DNA from: Myxococcus dinghuensis
Lineage (GTDB): Bacteria > Myxococcota > Myxococcia > Myxococcales > Myxococcaceae
Assembly (NCBI RefSeq): GCF_024198235.1
Contig: NZ_JAKCFB010000042.1
Span: forward strand, 1 to 64,000
Direction of reading: 5' to 3'
Length of the DNA stretch: 64,000 nucleotides
In this document: positions 17,531 through 26,563 of the stretch, piece after piece
Position numbering within the stretch: position 1 is the stretch's first letter
Layout: each line of letters begins with the position of its first letter
The notes under the pieces: generated by a model
Databases searched by the model: none
Told to the model about the DNA's origin: nothing
The model's input: only the letters and a program-made list of their open reading frames with translations
Program-made: the position numbers and the translations under genes

Positions 17531-18427
17531 TCACAGGCCGCCGCGCAGCTCCTGCTCGCCCCACAGCCCGCCGTCCCGCTCGCGCAGCAGGAAGGTGAGG
17601 CGCCCCTGGTGGAAGCCTCGGACGAGCGGCTCCGGCTCCGGGAAGCCCGACGGCGGACGCCAGTCGGGAGGCTGCCGGGGATTGAGCGGGATGGACTGCT
17701 CGCGCCGCAGCGCCCCGACCTCCTGGTCCGTCAGGAGGCGGGAGGCGAACCAGGGGAGCAGCTCGCGGCCGTGCACGCCCACGCGCGCGCCCTGGGGCCC
17801 CGGGTCCTCCCACGGGCCGATGTCCGTGCGACGCAGCGTGGACAGGTGCGCGCCGCAGCCCAGGGCCCGGCCCAGGTCCCTCGCGAGCGCGCGGACGTAG
17901 TAGCCGCCGCGACAGGTGAGGCGCAGGCGGCTGGTGCGCGGCAGGTCGTGGGACAGCCACCGCGCGGAGTGCAGGTACACGCGCGAGGGCGGCAGCTCCA
18001 CGACCTCGCCCCGGTGCGCCTTGCGGTACGCGGGCTCGCCGCCCACCTTCTTCGCGCTCGTGGCGGGGGGCACCTGCTCCGTCCAGCCCAGGAACGGCTC
18101 GAGCGCGGCGTCGAGCCGCTCGGGCGTGAGCAGCGCCGTGTCTCCCTGGAGCGTGGGGCGGCCGAGCAGGTCGCCCGTGTCCATCTCCGTGCCCCAGACG
18201 ACCTGCGCCTCGTAGGTCTTCGGCACCGCGTGCAGGAGCTCGAACAGGCGCGTGGCCTGCCCCACCAGCACCAGCAGCAGTCCGTCCGCGAACGGGTCCA
18301 GCGTGCCGCCGTGACACACGGGCACGCGCTTTCCCGGCGTGGCGCGCGTCTCCTCGAGGAAGGACTGCACCACGGAGAAGCTCGTCGGCCCCACGGGCTT
18401 GTGGACGCGGTAGATGCCGGGCGTCAT
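17531..18427 (-). CDS. truB: tRNA pseudouridine(55) synthase-like protein (TruB family)
   Basis: A 298-residue pseudouridine synthase. The catalytic loop GGTLDPFADGLL carries the nucleophile Asp44. YEAQVVWGTEMDTGD and YYVRALARDLG match TruB motifs. TruB isomerises U55 in the T-loop of tRNA. The usual truB neighbours (rbfA, infB, rpsO) are missing here, and the motif reads DPFADG rather than DPLATG, so it may be a second, diverged copy rather than the housekeeping enzyme. The C-terminal extension is Pro-rich and lacks an obvious PUA domain. It may be co-transcribed with the downstream GNAT gene (46-base gap). Confidence 0.85.
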   Translation of the reverse strand: MTPGIYRVHKPVGPTSFSVVQSFLEETRATPGKRVPVCHGGTLDPFADGLLLVLVGQATRLFELLHAVPKTYEAQVVWGTEMDTGDLLGRPTLQGDTALLTPERLDAALEPFLGWTEQVPPATSAKKVGGEPAYRKAHRGEVVELPPSRVYLHSARWLSHDLPRTSRLRLTCRGGYYVRALARDLGRALGCGAHLSTLRRTDIGPWEDPGPQGARVGVHGRELLPWFASRLLTDQEVGALRREQSIPLNPRQPPDWRPPSGFPEPEPLVRGFHQGRLTFLLRERDGGLWGEQELRGGL

Positions 18428-18466
18428 GCGGAGGTCTCCCGTATCAGAGGTCCCGGGAGTTGGGGC

Positions 18467-19621
18467 TCATTCCGTGTCCCGGGCCTCGTCATCCCCGACA
18501 CGGAGGCCCAGGGGGTGGACGCCCTCGAGGGTGGTGGCGCCCTCCGTCTTCACCAGCCGCGTGGGCTCACAGCCCGAGCCCTCCGACACCACGCGGGCCA
18601 GCGTCTCCGCGTGGGTCGTCACCCAGAGCTGGCTGTGCTTCGAGGCCTTCACGATGAGTCGACCGAGCGGGGCGAGCAGGTCGGGGTGGAGGCTCGTCTC
18701 CGGCTCGTTCAGCACGAGGAACGGCGGCGGGCGCGGGCTCAACACCGCCGCGAGCAGGCACAGGTAGCGCAACGTCCCGTCCGACAGCTCCGACGCGGTC
18801 ATGGGCCGGCCCAGCCCCGGCACGTGCATCAGGACACCGAAGCGCGTCTCCCGCGAGCGGGTGATCTCCAGCCTCGCGCCGGGGAAGGCGTCCTCGATGG
18901 CGGCGAGGAAGCCCCGCTTGTCCCCAATCAACAGGATGGTCTGCAGCGCCGCCGCCAGGTCCCGGCCGTCCGGGGCCAGCACGGGCGTGCGCACGCCAAT
19001 CTGCGGGTGGCGCATGGGCGCGTCCGGGTCCGTCCGGAAGTGATGGTAGAAGCGCCACGCGCGGAACTGGCGCTGCACCTCGGCCAGCCGGGGGAACCGC
19101 TGCGGGTCCCCGAGCTGGTCCATCACCGACTCGCCACTCCAGAGGTCCGAGGGGAACCGCACCCGCGTGCCCTCCGCGTCGCGAAGGAACGCGGTGCGGT
19201 TCTTGCGCTCCATCAGCGCGACCTTGCGGCCCCCCGAGAAGGCCCACAGGTGCTCCTCCTTCACCTCCGGGTCCAGGTCGAAGAAGGTCTCGGCAATGAA
19301 CTCCAAAGGCACGGGCGTCGTCGGAGGGACGACGCCGCAGCTCAGCTCGTAGGCCAGCTCCCCCAGCTCCACGCCCACCGTCACCCTCGCGGCCTCCTGT
19401 CGCTTGCGAGGCCCCGCCCACAGCGCGCTCGGCGTCCCGCCCTCCTCCGCGAACGTGCGCGCCAGCCGGCCCTCCGCGGCGGCCACGAGGAGCGACAGCG
19501 CGCGATACAGGTTCGACTTGCCGCTGCCGTTGGCGCCGACAATCACATTCACGGGGCCCAGCTCGAGCGACAGTTCGCGCACGGAGCGATAGCCGGAGAC
19601 ATGCAGACGGGTGAGAGGCAT
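18467..19621 (-). CDS. AAA ATPase of the RecF/SMC-like type
   Basis: A 384-residue ATPase of the ABC/SMC-like class (AAA_21 type). Walker A is GANGSGKS (29-36). A signature-like ELSDGTLRYLCLLAAVL precedes Walker B LVLNEPETSLHPD, and a switch His lies in LWVTTHAETLARVV. Members take part in DNA repair, defence or nuclease regulation. No nuclease or toxin gene lies beside it, so its role is undefined. It runs in the same direction as truB with a 39-base gap, which may simply reflect dense packing. Confidence 0.85.
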   Translation of the reverse strand: MPLTRLHVSGYRSVRELSLELGPVNVIVGANGSGKSNLYRALSLLVAAAEGRLARTFAEEGGTPSALWAGPRKRQEAARVTVGVELGELAYELSCGVVPPTTPVPLEFIAETFFDLDPEVKEEHLWAFSGGRKVALMERKNRTAFLRDAEGTRVRFPSDLWSGESVMDQLGDPQRFPRLAEVQRQFRAWRFYHHFRTDPDAPMRHPQIGVRTPVLAPDGRDLAAALQTILLIGDKRGFLAAIEDAFPGARLEITRSRETRFGVLMHVPGLGRPMTASELSDGTLRYLCLLAAVLSPRPPPFLVLNEPETSLHPDLLAPLGRLIVKASKHSQLWVTTHAETLARVVSEGSGCEPTRLVKTEGATTLEGVHPLGLRVGDDEARDTE

Positions 19622-20028
19622 TCGGGCCCGACCCTAACCTGGAACCCGGGCAGGCGACTCGACGCGGACCCGAGGGCTCGTGAAGACGCCCCCAGACCCG
19701 AACCGAGCCAGGGGAACCGAAGGACCGGCCTCCTCCCGCTCACCCCGACGGGACCGGAGGACCTCTCCATCCGTTCGCTCCGGCCCGGACCGCGGCCTCC
19801 AGCCTACCGTCGCGTGACAGCCGGCGTCTCCCCCACCCCTCGCCCCTCGCCCGCAGTGGTGTCACCGGACCCACCCGCGAAGTCGCCATGACGGGGTGTC
19901 CCAGGAAGCATCCGCGTCCGGCCGGGACGCGGGGAGCCCCTCCGCGCGCGCCCGAGACGTGCCGCGTCGAGAGGGCCGTGCGCTGGCGTGCGAAGTGCAG
20001 TTCCCCGCGGCCTCCAAGGAGCCACGCC
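19622..20028. other. Intergenic region between divergent genes
   Basis: A 407-bp gap between the minus-strand ATPase and the plus-strand zinc-ribbon gene. It must hold both promoters, but I see no strong -35/-10 pair, operator or RNA fold in it. An AAGGAG ribosome site is present at 20016-20021 just before the zinc-ribbon gene. Confidence 0.5.
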
Positions 20029-20718
20029 ATGGCCATGCGCTGCCTGCAGTGCGGTCACATCGAGGATGACGAGACACCTTCCATTCCCGATGGCCTCTCC
20101 CTGGACGAGGGGCTCGGGAGGCGGTCGTCCTCGTCGCGGTGTCCGGAGTGCCGGGGGATGATGAGCCCCATCCAGCTCTGCCGGCTGGTGCCGCCGCCCG
20201 TCGTGGTCCGCGTGGAGCCACCACGCCCGCGCCCCATCCTCGACTACCTGCTCGTCGACGGGCACCTGGGCAACTACGGTCCGCCTCCCGTGGAGGCCCT
20301 GGCGTTCGTCAAGGTGGAGGGGCTCATCGCCTCCCCGGGGGATTACCTCCCCCCGTTCAACGGGTGCCTGCTCCGCGTCCAATACAAGTTCGGCCCCTGG
20401 AACGTCTTCGTCCCCTGGCCCGCGGTGTGGCTCATCCGGGGCAGCGACTACGCGCCCGCCAAGAACCGCTACGGGTTCGCCCCCTCCGCGGAGTTCGGCG
20501 TCCCGACGTTCAGCGGAGAGACGGCGCCCAAGCTGGGGATGGGCACCGTCGCCCCCTTCGCCTACCTCACGGTCGGGGGGCACATGTACACGCCCGAGGT
20601 GCCCTTCATCTTCGGAGAGGCGATCTCCGGCTTCACCTATCGCTCCATCGCCGGAGCGGTGAGGAAGGGCATGTCCGTCGAGGAGGCCGTGAAGCAGTTC
20701 ATTCCTTCGCGGAAGTGA
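20029..20718 (+). CDS. Zinc-ribbon hypothetical protein
   Basis: A 229-residue protein. The N-terminus has paired CxxC knuckles (Cys5/Cys8 in RCLQC and Cys38/Cys41 in RCPEC), forming a probable zinc ribbon. The rest is rich in Pro, Gly and aromatic residues (NYGPPPVEALAFVK, KFGPWNVFVPWPAVWL, GHMYTPEVPFIFGEA) with no signal peptide, and is not recognised as any domain. AAGGAG eight bases upstream fixes ATG 20029. Its last 20 bases overlap the 3' end of the convergent S9 peptidase gene, so transcription of the two may interfere. Confidence 0.65.
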   Translation: MAMRCLQCGHIEDDETPSIPDGLSLDEGLGRRSSSSRCPECRGMMSPIQLCRLVPPPVVVRVEPPRPRPILDYLLVDGHLGNYGPPPVEALAFVKVEGLIASPGDYLPPFNGCLLRVQYKFGPWNVFVPWPAVWLIRGSDYAPAKNRYGFAPSAEFGVPTFSGETAPKLGMGTVAPFAYLTVGGHMYTPEVPFIFGEAISGFTYRSIAGAVRKGMSVEEAVKQFIPSRK

Positions 20719-22945
20719 GCGAGGGCTCGCCGAGCGTGCGCAGGAAGAACAGCGCCACGTCGTCGAAGACGTAGCGGTCCACCGGAGGCATGGGCGAGTG
20801 CTGCTGCCCTGGCAGGACGAGCAGCTCGAAGTGCTTGCCCGCCCGGATGAGCGCGTCCGCCATGCGCATCGTCACCGAGAACGGCGCGTTCACGTCACCC
20901 GTGCCGTGCCACAGCTTCAGGTGCCCCTGGAGCCTCCCCGCGAGCGGCAGGTTGGAGCCCACCGCGTAGCCCTCCGGGTTCGCGGCCGGCGTGCCGAGGT
21001 AGGGCTCGTTGACGAGGGACTCCTCCTCCATCGCCCCCGGCGCGCCCGCGTAGCCCGCCTTGAAGAAGTCCGGCGCCGTCAGCATGCCGCGCAGCGCGAA
21101 GTAGCCCCCCCACGACGCGCCATGGATGCCGACGCGCTCCAGGTCCATCCACGGCCGCGTCGACGCGAGCTGCTTCAGCCCCTCCACGTAGTCGGGAATC
21201 TCCGTCTGCCCCACGCGCCCGTGGTTCGCGTCCTGGAAGGCCTTGTCTCGCCCGGTGCTCCCTCGGGGGTCCAGCAGCACCACCACGAAGCCCATCCGCG
21301 CCAACGCCGCGCTGGTGAGCGACATGCTGTTGCCCACGTAGCTCCACGGGACCACGTTGATGAAGGGCCCGCCGTAGACGTACGCGAGCACGGGGTAGCG
21401 CTTCGCCGCGTCGAAGTCCGGAGGCATGTAGAGGACCCCATGCAGCGGCGTGACCCCGTCCGCCGCGCGCACGACGAAGCCCGTCGGCGGCACATAGCCC
21501 ATGGCCTCCACCTGGCTCACGTCGGAGGTGGTGAGGCGCACGCGCACGCGCCCATCCATGGAGCGCAGCTCCCGCAGCCTCGGCTGCGTGCGCGAGGACC
21601 ACGCGTCCACGAAGGCGTGCCCCGACGGCGCGAACGACACGCGATGAATCCCCTCCCCCGACGACACACGCTCCAGCGCGCCGCCCTTCAGGCTGCCCCG
21701 ATAGACGAGCTGCGCGTACGGTGAGCCCGGCTCCGCGGAGGCCACCACGAGCAGCGCGTCCGTGCCGGGCTCCACGCCCACCACCTCGTGCACGGGGAAC
21801 GCGCCCCGGGTGAGCTGCCGCGCCCGCTTGCCCCCGGTGTCGTAGTGGTAGACGTGACGCCAGCCGTCCCGCTCCGACAACCAGAGGAAGCCCCGGTTCG
21901 CCGGCAACGGGAACACCTGCCGCGCGGCGGCGCCCACCTCGAAGTCCAACCCCAGGACGAAGCTCTCCGCGCGCTCCTCGCGCAGCACGCGCCGACGCCG
22001 CCCCGACACCGCGTCCACCGCCGTGAAGTCCAGCCGCTTGCCGTCCCGCGAGAGGTGGAGGAACAGCGCCTCGCTCCGGTCCGGCCACCAACCGACGAAG
22101 GCATCGTGGTGCTCGCCCTCGGCGGGCGCGATGGCCGTCACGCGTCCCGTCGCCACCTCCACCACGTGCGCCTCCCAGCGCGGGAGCGGCGTCCCCGTCT
22201 TCGCGTAGGGCACCCACGTCACCTTCTCCAGCGCGCCGGAGTAGTCCACGACCGGCACCGGGTGGACCGCCCGCGTGTCCACGCGCCACACGACGAGGAA
22301 GCGACCCTCCGGCGACCACGCCTTCTCCGGGATGCGCCAGTCCCACCCGGACTCGCCGGCGCGCTCCACCACCGTCCGTCCCGCCGCGTCCAGCACCGCG
22401 AAGCCCTCGCCGCGACGCACCGCCACCGCGCCGCCCTCCGGCGCGACGACGTGCTCGCGGGACAGCCCCCATCCGCTCCGGTCCTCCTTCGAGAGCGCGG
22501 TGAGCTCCCCCTCCGCCAGGCCGAGCCGGAACACGCGCCCCCCCAGCGAGAAGACGAGGCCGCGCTCGTCCGGCGTCAGCGCCACCTCCGTGAAGCGGAG
22601 CGTGGACACCGGCTCGTCGAGCAGCTTCGACAGGCGCGCGCGCAGGTCCGCTCCCGACAGCAGCGGCTTCACCGTCCCCACGCGCGCGTCCGCCAGCGCC
22701 CACGTCCCGCCCCACTCCTGGCTCCAGAAGACGAGCCTCACGCCGTCCTTCAGCCAGCGCGGCGAGACGAGGCTGTCCCGGATGCGCGCGGGCATGCGCA
22801 GGAGGTCGAAGGCCGCGTCGAGCCGCGCCTGGAGGCCCGGCGAGGGCGTGGGCCCGGAGGCGTCGTCGCGCGGGGGACGTGCATGGCCGGCCGCGCCCAG
22901 GGAGAGCGCGAGCAGGGGGCCGAGACACACGAGGGAGCGTCGCAT
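20699..22945 (-). CDS. Secreted S9-family prolyl oligopeptidase / dipeptidyl peptidase IV-like
   Basis: A 748-residue exported serine peptidase. The N-terminus MRRSLVCLGPLLALSLGAAGHARP is a Sec signal peptide. Next comes a beta-propeller region with DPPIV-type sequence (VSPRWLKDGVRLVFWSQEW, GWRHVYHYD). The C-terminal hydrolase domain has Ser611 in GASWGGY, Asp684 in GTGDVNAPF and His716 in PGQQHSP. These enzymes release dipeptides or cleave short peptides, fitting the nutritional proteolysis of predatory myxobacteria. It is divergent from a LysR gene, which may control it. Confidence 0.92.
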   Translation of the reverse strand: MRRSLVCLGPLLALSLGAAGHARPPRDDASGPTPSPGLQARLDAAFDLLRMPARIRDSLVSPRWLKDGVRLVFWSQEWGGTWALADARVGTVKPLLSGADLRARLSKLLDEPVSTLRFTEVALTPDERGLVFSLGGRVFRLGLAEGELTALSKEDRSGWGLSREHVVAPEGGAVAVRRGEGFAVLDAAGRTVVERAGESGWDWRIPEKAWSPEGRFLVVWRVDTRAVHPVPVVDYSGALEKVTWVPYAKTGTPLPRWEAHVVEVATGRVTAIAPAEGEHHDAFVGWWPDRSEALFLHLSRDGKRLDFTAVDAVSGRRRRVLREERAESFVLGLDFEVGAAARQVFPLPANRGFLWLSERDGWRHVYHYDTGGKRARQLTRGAFPVHEVVGVEPGTDALLVVASAEPGSPYAQLVYRGSLKGGALERVSSGEGIHRVSFAPSGHAFVDAWSSRTQPRLRELRSMDGRVRVRLTTSDVSQVEAMGYVPPTGFVVRAADGVTPLHGVLYMPPDFDAAKRYPVLAYVYGGPFINVVPWSYVGNSMSLTSAALARMGFVVVLLDPRGSTGRDKAFQDANHGRVGQTEIPDYVEGLKQLASTRPWMDLERVGIHGASWGGYFALRGMLTAPDFFKAGYAGAPGAMEEESLVNEPYLGTPAANPEGYAVGSNLPLAGRLQGHLKLWHGTGDVNAPFSVTMRMADALIRAGKHFELLVLPGQQHSPMPPVDRYVFDDVALFFLRTLGEPSLTSAKE

Positions 22946-22998
22946 GCGCGGATGGTAGGGAGCGCGTTCGCGGAGGACCAATATCTCTTTCGACCCTC

Positions 22999-23021
22999 AT
23001 CGAGACGGATATCGTCTCGAT
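22999..23021. promoter_or_regulatory. Perfect inverted repeat abutting the LysR start codon
   Basis: ATCGAGACG (22999-23007) and CGTCTCGAT (23013-23021) form a 9-bp perfect inverted repeat with a five-base spacer. It ends directly at the ATG of the LysR gene and lies 54 bases upstream of the peptidase start. It is a probable LysR-type operator controlling both divergent genes. Confidence 0.65.
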
Positions 23022-23927
23022 ATGGAATTCCGACAACTCCACCTCTTCGTCGCCGTCGCGGAGGAGCTGCACTTCGGACGGGCCGCCACGCGCGTGGGCA
23101 TGGCCCAGCCGCCGTTCAGCCAGCAGATCCGCCGCCTGGAGTCCGAGCTGGGCGTCGCGCTGCTGACGCGCACCAGCCGCCGCGTGGCGCTCACGGCCGC
23201 GGGCGCGTGGCTGCTGGAGGAGGCGCGGAGCCTGCTCGCCCGCCGGGTGGACGTGGTCACCGCCGTGAAGCGCGCGGCGCACGGCGAGACGGGCACGCTG
23301 CGCGTCGGCTTCGCCGCGTCCTCCGCCTTCGGCGTGCTGCCCGCCATCGTGTCCCGCTACCGCAAGCGCTTCCCCCACGTGACACTGGAGCTGGACGACC
23401 GCGAGGCCCTCAACGTGGGCGCCGCGCTCGTCGGCGGCGAGCTGGACGTGGCCATCCTCCGCGCGCCCTTCCGCCATCCCGGCGTCACCACCGAGCGGCT
23501 CCTGAAAGAGCCCTTCGCGCTCGCGCTGCCCTCCGGCCACCCGCGCGCGCACCAACGCACCGTCACCCTGTCCACCCTGGCCCACGAACCCTTCGTGCTC
23601 TTCCCCCGCCGCGCCGCGCCGGGGCTGCACGACACGGTGACGAGCATGTGCCTGGCGGCGGGCTTCTCCCCTCGCGTCGTCCAGGAGGCCAGCTCCTGGA
23701 CCTCCGTCATCGGCATGGTGGAGGCGGACATGGGGCTCACCATCGCCCCCATGTCCGCCCAGGCGCTCAAGCCGCGCGGCGTCGTCTTCCGCCCGCTGCG
23801 CGGCGCGAACGGCCAGGCCGAGCTGACACTCGCCTACCCAGGCACCGACCCCTCCCCCGCGGCGGCGCACTTCCGCGCGCTCGCCCACGAGACGGTGGCC
23901 CGCACCCGCGCCGGCGCGACGGACTGA
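23022..23927 (+). CDS. LysR-family transcriptional regulator
   Basis: A 301-residue regulator. The winged HTH is at residues 1-60 (MEFRQLHLFVAVAEELHFGRAA, PPFSQQIRRLESELGVALLTRT). A linker helix and a substrate-binding-like effector domain follow (GTLRVGFAASSAFGVLPAIVSRYRKRFP). The start is secure because LysR proteins begin at this motif, yet there is no ribosome site, and a palindrome occupies the 23 bases before the ATG. It is divergent from the S9 peptidase gene, the classic LysR-target layout. The effector is unknown. Confidence 0.92.
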   Translation: MEFRQLHLFVAVAEELHFGRAATRVGMAQPPFSQQIRRLESELGVALLTRTSRRVALTAAGAWLLEEARSLLARRVDVVTAVKRAAHGETGTLRVGFAASSAFGVLPAIVSRYRKRFPHVTLELDDREALNVGAALVGGELDVAILRAPFRHPGVTTERLLKEPFALALPSGHPRAHQRTVTLSTLAHEPFVLFPRRAAPGLHDTVTSMCLAAGFSPRVVQEASSWTSVIGMVEADMGLTIAPMSAQALKPRGVVFRPLRGANGQAELTLAYPGTDPSPAAAHFRALAHETVARTRAGATD

Positions 23928-23976
23928 AGGACGGGCGCGCCAAGCCTCGGCGCCGCGCTGGAAGGCACAGGCCGCC

Positions 23977-24195
23977 TCAGCCGCGCGCCGCCGCCTTGCG
24001 TGACACGCGGCCCGTGCCCTTCGCGGGCTTGCGGCGGGGCGTGGACTTCACCGGCCCCAGGTTGAACCAGAAGGGGGACAGCAGCGGAGGCGCGCCTCCG
24101 CGTTCGGGCCGGGAGAGCACCTGCCTCCCATCCCGACTCCACGCGCGCCGCTCCGACCGCTCGGGCGGCACCACCCGCTTCTCACGGCGTGCCAT
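23977..24195 (-). CDS. Small basic hypothetical protein
   Basis: A 72-residue Arg/Lys-rich product (MARREKRVVPPERSERRAW at the start, SRKAAARG at the end) with a hydrophobic core LLSPFWFNLGPVK. No ribosome site is obvious, so coding is plausible but unproven. It lies between the LysR and AraC genes and has no recognisable family. Confidence 0.35.
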   Translation of the reverse strand: MARREKRVVPPERSERRAWSRDGRQVLSRPERGGAPPLLSPFWFNLGPVKSTPRRKPAKGTGRVSRKAAARG

Positions 24196-24332
24196 CAGGG
24201 TTTCGCCCCGGGCAGACACCTCGCCCCCTCCACGTCCACGGGGTCCAGCTTGGGCTTGGGCATGCCCAAGAGCTAACATCATGACAGGACCCTGTCAATT
24301 CAGACCCTGGAGCGAGTGGAGTGTTCAATGGC

Positions 24333-25211
24333 TCAGCGAGCCTCATTCCCTCCATGTCTGCGCCACGCGGCGGGTGTGATTCCATGTACGCGGCGGAAGA
24401 GGCGGATGAAGTGCGTCACATCCGCGTAACCGACACGCTCCGCGATGATGTCCACGCGCTCGTCGGTGCCCCGCAGACGACGGCGAGCCTCGGCCATGCG
24501 GCACTCGAGAATCCATTCGCCGACGGTGCGGCCCGTCTCCTGTCGGACGATGCTCGCGACGTGGGGTGCGGAGCGACCGAGCGCGCGGGCCACCTTCGCG
24601 AGCGACAGCGGCTCCAGGCAGTGCGCCTCGATGTAGGTGAGGGCCTTGCGCCCCAGGCTCACGCTCGCGCCGTCGGGCGGGGCGGACGTCGCGGTCATCC
24701 GCTCCAGTTCGAGCAGGACCAGCTTCAGCAATGCCAGACACGCCTCGTCGCGGCCGGGCTCGTTGCGGGACAGCTCGTCGGCGACGAGGAGGATCCACCG
24801 GCGCAGGCGCCGACGCTGGGTCACCGTGGGCCGCAGCACCGGGTGACAGCCCTGACGCACCTTCAGGAGCGGACCGAGCGGGGACTCGCCCTCCTTCGCG
24901 GGCAGCGCGTCCGGATAGAAGGCGATTCCCAGGCCCTCGCCGTCCGAGGTCTCCCGACCGTGGACGTCCCCCGGAGGGATGAGGTGGACGTCGCCCGGGC
25001 GGCGCACCACCTCACCGGCGTGGTGCACCCTCGACTCGCCGCGCGTGACGAGCAGCACGACGGCGTACGTGTGCACCGCCGTGGTCTTGCAGGGCCGTGG
25101 GCCATGGCGGCCCAGCGGCCCCGCCCACACCGGCAGGCGCCCCTCCTCGAAGTCGCGACGGGAGGGGGAGTGGGGCCGGGCTCGGCTCTCGGCGCGGGGC
25201 TCGGGAGACAT
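24333..25211 (-). CDS. AraC-family transcriptional regulator with cupin-like sensor
   Basis: A 292-residue regulator. The N-terminal half looks like a cupin sensing domain (VVLLVTRGESRVHHAGEVVRRPGDVHLIPPGDVH). The C-terminal half holds two AraC HTH motifs (LSLAKVARALGRSAPHVASIVRQ and IIAERVGYADVTHFIRLFRR, ending GITPAAWRR). ATG 25211 avoids overlap with the upstream flavoprotein gene; an ATG at 25262 would overlap it by eight bases. It is probably co-transcribed with that gene and may regulate it. Confidence 0.88.
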   Translation of the reverse strand: MSPEPRAESRARPHSPSRRDFEEGRLPVWAGPLGRHGPRPCKTTAVHTYAVVLLVTRGESRVHHAGEVVRRPGDVHLIPPGDVHGRETSDGEGLGIAFYPDALPAKEGESPLGPLLKVRQGCHPVLRPTVTQRRRLRRWILLVADELSRNEPGRDEACLALLKLVLLELERMTATSAPPDGASVSLGRKALTYIEAHCLEPLSLAKVARALGRSAPHVASIVRQETGRTVGEWILECRMAEARRRLRGTDERVDIIAERVGYADVTHFIRLFRRVHGITPAAWRRHGGNEAR

Positions 25212-25254
25212 GCCCGTCTGCGTAACGGGTACGGCGTATGGACTCAAGCCCCCG

Positions 25255-26196
25255 TCATCCATGGCTCGCGCCCAACGCCTCCATGTTCAGCTCGTGATTC
25301 ATCCGGTACGCGGACATGGCGCCCGCCGCCGCCGCCACGAGCGCGCCCTGCAGCCGCGTGGTGAGGTCCCCCGCCGCGTACAGCCCGGGGACGGAGGTCT
25401 GCTGGAAGGCGTCCACGCGCACGAAGCCCATCTCGTCCAGCGCGAGCCCCATCGTCTGGACCAGCGACTCCACCAGGGACACCTGCTTCTGTGGCGGGTG
25501 GATGAAGAGGAACTCCCGCGCCACGCGCGTCCCGTCCTCCAGCTCCACCGCCTCCAGCGCCTCCGGGTCCGAGGCGGAGACCCCGAGGCGACGGACGCGC
25601 GACTCGACCACGCGAATCTCCGCCCGGCGCAGGCGCTCGCGGTGCTCGGCGGACAGCTCCAGCGCGCCGTTCGTGAACAGCACGAGGTCCGAGGACCAGC
25701 CCTTCACGAACAGCGCGAACTCGAGCGAGTGCTCCCCCGACGCCACGATGCCCCAGGCGCGGTCCTGGATCTCCCAGCCGTGGCAGTAGGGACACTGGAA
25801 GAGGGCCTTGCCCCACAGCTCACGGAAGCCCGGGAGGTCCAGCGGCTGGTCCACCAGGCCCGTGGCGAGCAGCATGCGCCGGGCCACCACCCGCGTCCCG
25901 TCCTCGAGCGTGAGGTGGAACACGCCCTCGTGGCGCTCCACGCTGGCCACGCGCACGTCGCGCAGCTCGACGTCGTAGCGCGCGAGCTGCTCGCGGCCGA
26001 TGGCCCGGAACTCCGCCGGGGAGATGCCGTCCCGCGAGACGAAGCCGTGCATGTGCTCCGCCGCCGCGTTCCTGCGCGGCCCCGCGTCACACACCAGCAC
26101 CTTCTTGCGCCCGCGCCCCAGGTTCAGCGCCGCGCTCAACCCCGCGGGCCCCGAGCCCACGATGACCACGTCCTTGCTCAACACGCTCCGCTCCAT
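25255..26196 (-). CDS. Thioredoxin-reductase-like FAD/NAD(P)-dependent oxidoreductase
   Basis: A 313-residue flavoprotein. The N-terminal FAD Rossmann motif is VVIVGSGPAGLSAAL. CPYCHGWE carries the redox-active CxxC disulfide, in place of the CATC of classic TrxB. The C-terminal FAD motif is VPGLYAAGDLTT. Usual TrxB proteins have a clear GxGxxA NADPH motif after the Cys pair; here it reads GIVASGEHSLEFA, so it is altered. It belongs with thioredoxin-reductase-like proteins that may act in disulfide-forming or small-molecule redox steps. It is upstream of, and probably in an operon with, the AraC regulator. Confidence 0.87.
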   Translation of the reverse strand: MERSVLSKDVVIVGSGPAGLSAALNLGRGRKKVLVCDAGPRRNAAAEHMHGFVSRDGISPAEFRAIGREQLARYDVELRDVRVASVERHEGVFHLTLEDGTRVVARRMLLATGLVDQPLDLPGFRELWGKALFQCPYCHGWEIQDRAWGIVASGEHSLEFALFVKGWSSDLVLFTNGALELSAEHRERLRRAEIRVVESRVRRLGVSASDPEALEAVELEDGTRVAREFLFIHPPQKQVSLVESLVQTMGLALDEMGFVRVDAFQQTSVPGLYAAGDLTTRLQGALVAAAAGAMSAYRMNHELNMEALGASHG

Positions 26197-26563
26197 GCCG
26201 TCCCTCCGGGCCGCTCGGGGGGAAATGCCCCCCGGGAAATCACCTGGGAGAGAGGTAATCGGCGGGTGCCGCCGTCACGAGAGCGGGGGTTGCGCTGGAA
26301 TCGGCGCATCGGCGGGTCCTCCCGCGTCACCCCACCTGACGAACGGCCCGCCGGGGACACGGGTGTGGGCCCGCACTCACGGTGAGCCCCCGAGCGATGG
26401 AGCCCACCGTGAACCTCTCCGCTCGCGCTGGGGCTTCGTGTTCCCGCCCCGCGGGGAACACCTCCATCCGACAAACACCCTCCGGGCGAGCCAGTACGTC
26501 CGCCCCTGCGTGACGTTCCAGGGCCGCCCGCCACCTTGGAGCGGGCCTTCTCACGAGGTGCTC
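26197..26563. other. Intergenic region between divergent genes
   Basis: A 367-bp gap between the flavoprotein gene (minus) and the LVIVD lipoprotein gene (plus). It should contain both promoters. I see no distinctive repeat, stable hairpin or good sigma-70 match. Reading frames crossing it are chance. Confidence 0.5.

Noticed and set aside
20895-23888. Long minus-strand frame spanning the S9 peptidase and the LysR gene
   Set aside because: Its translation is low-complexity Arg/Ala/Gly, and both underlying genes have clear domains in other frames.
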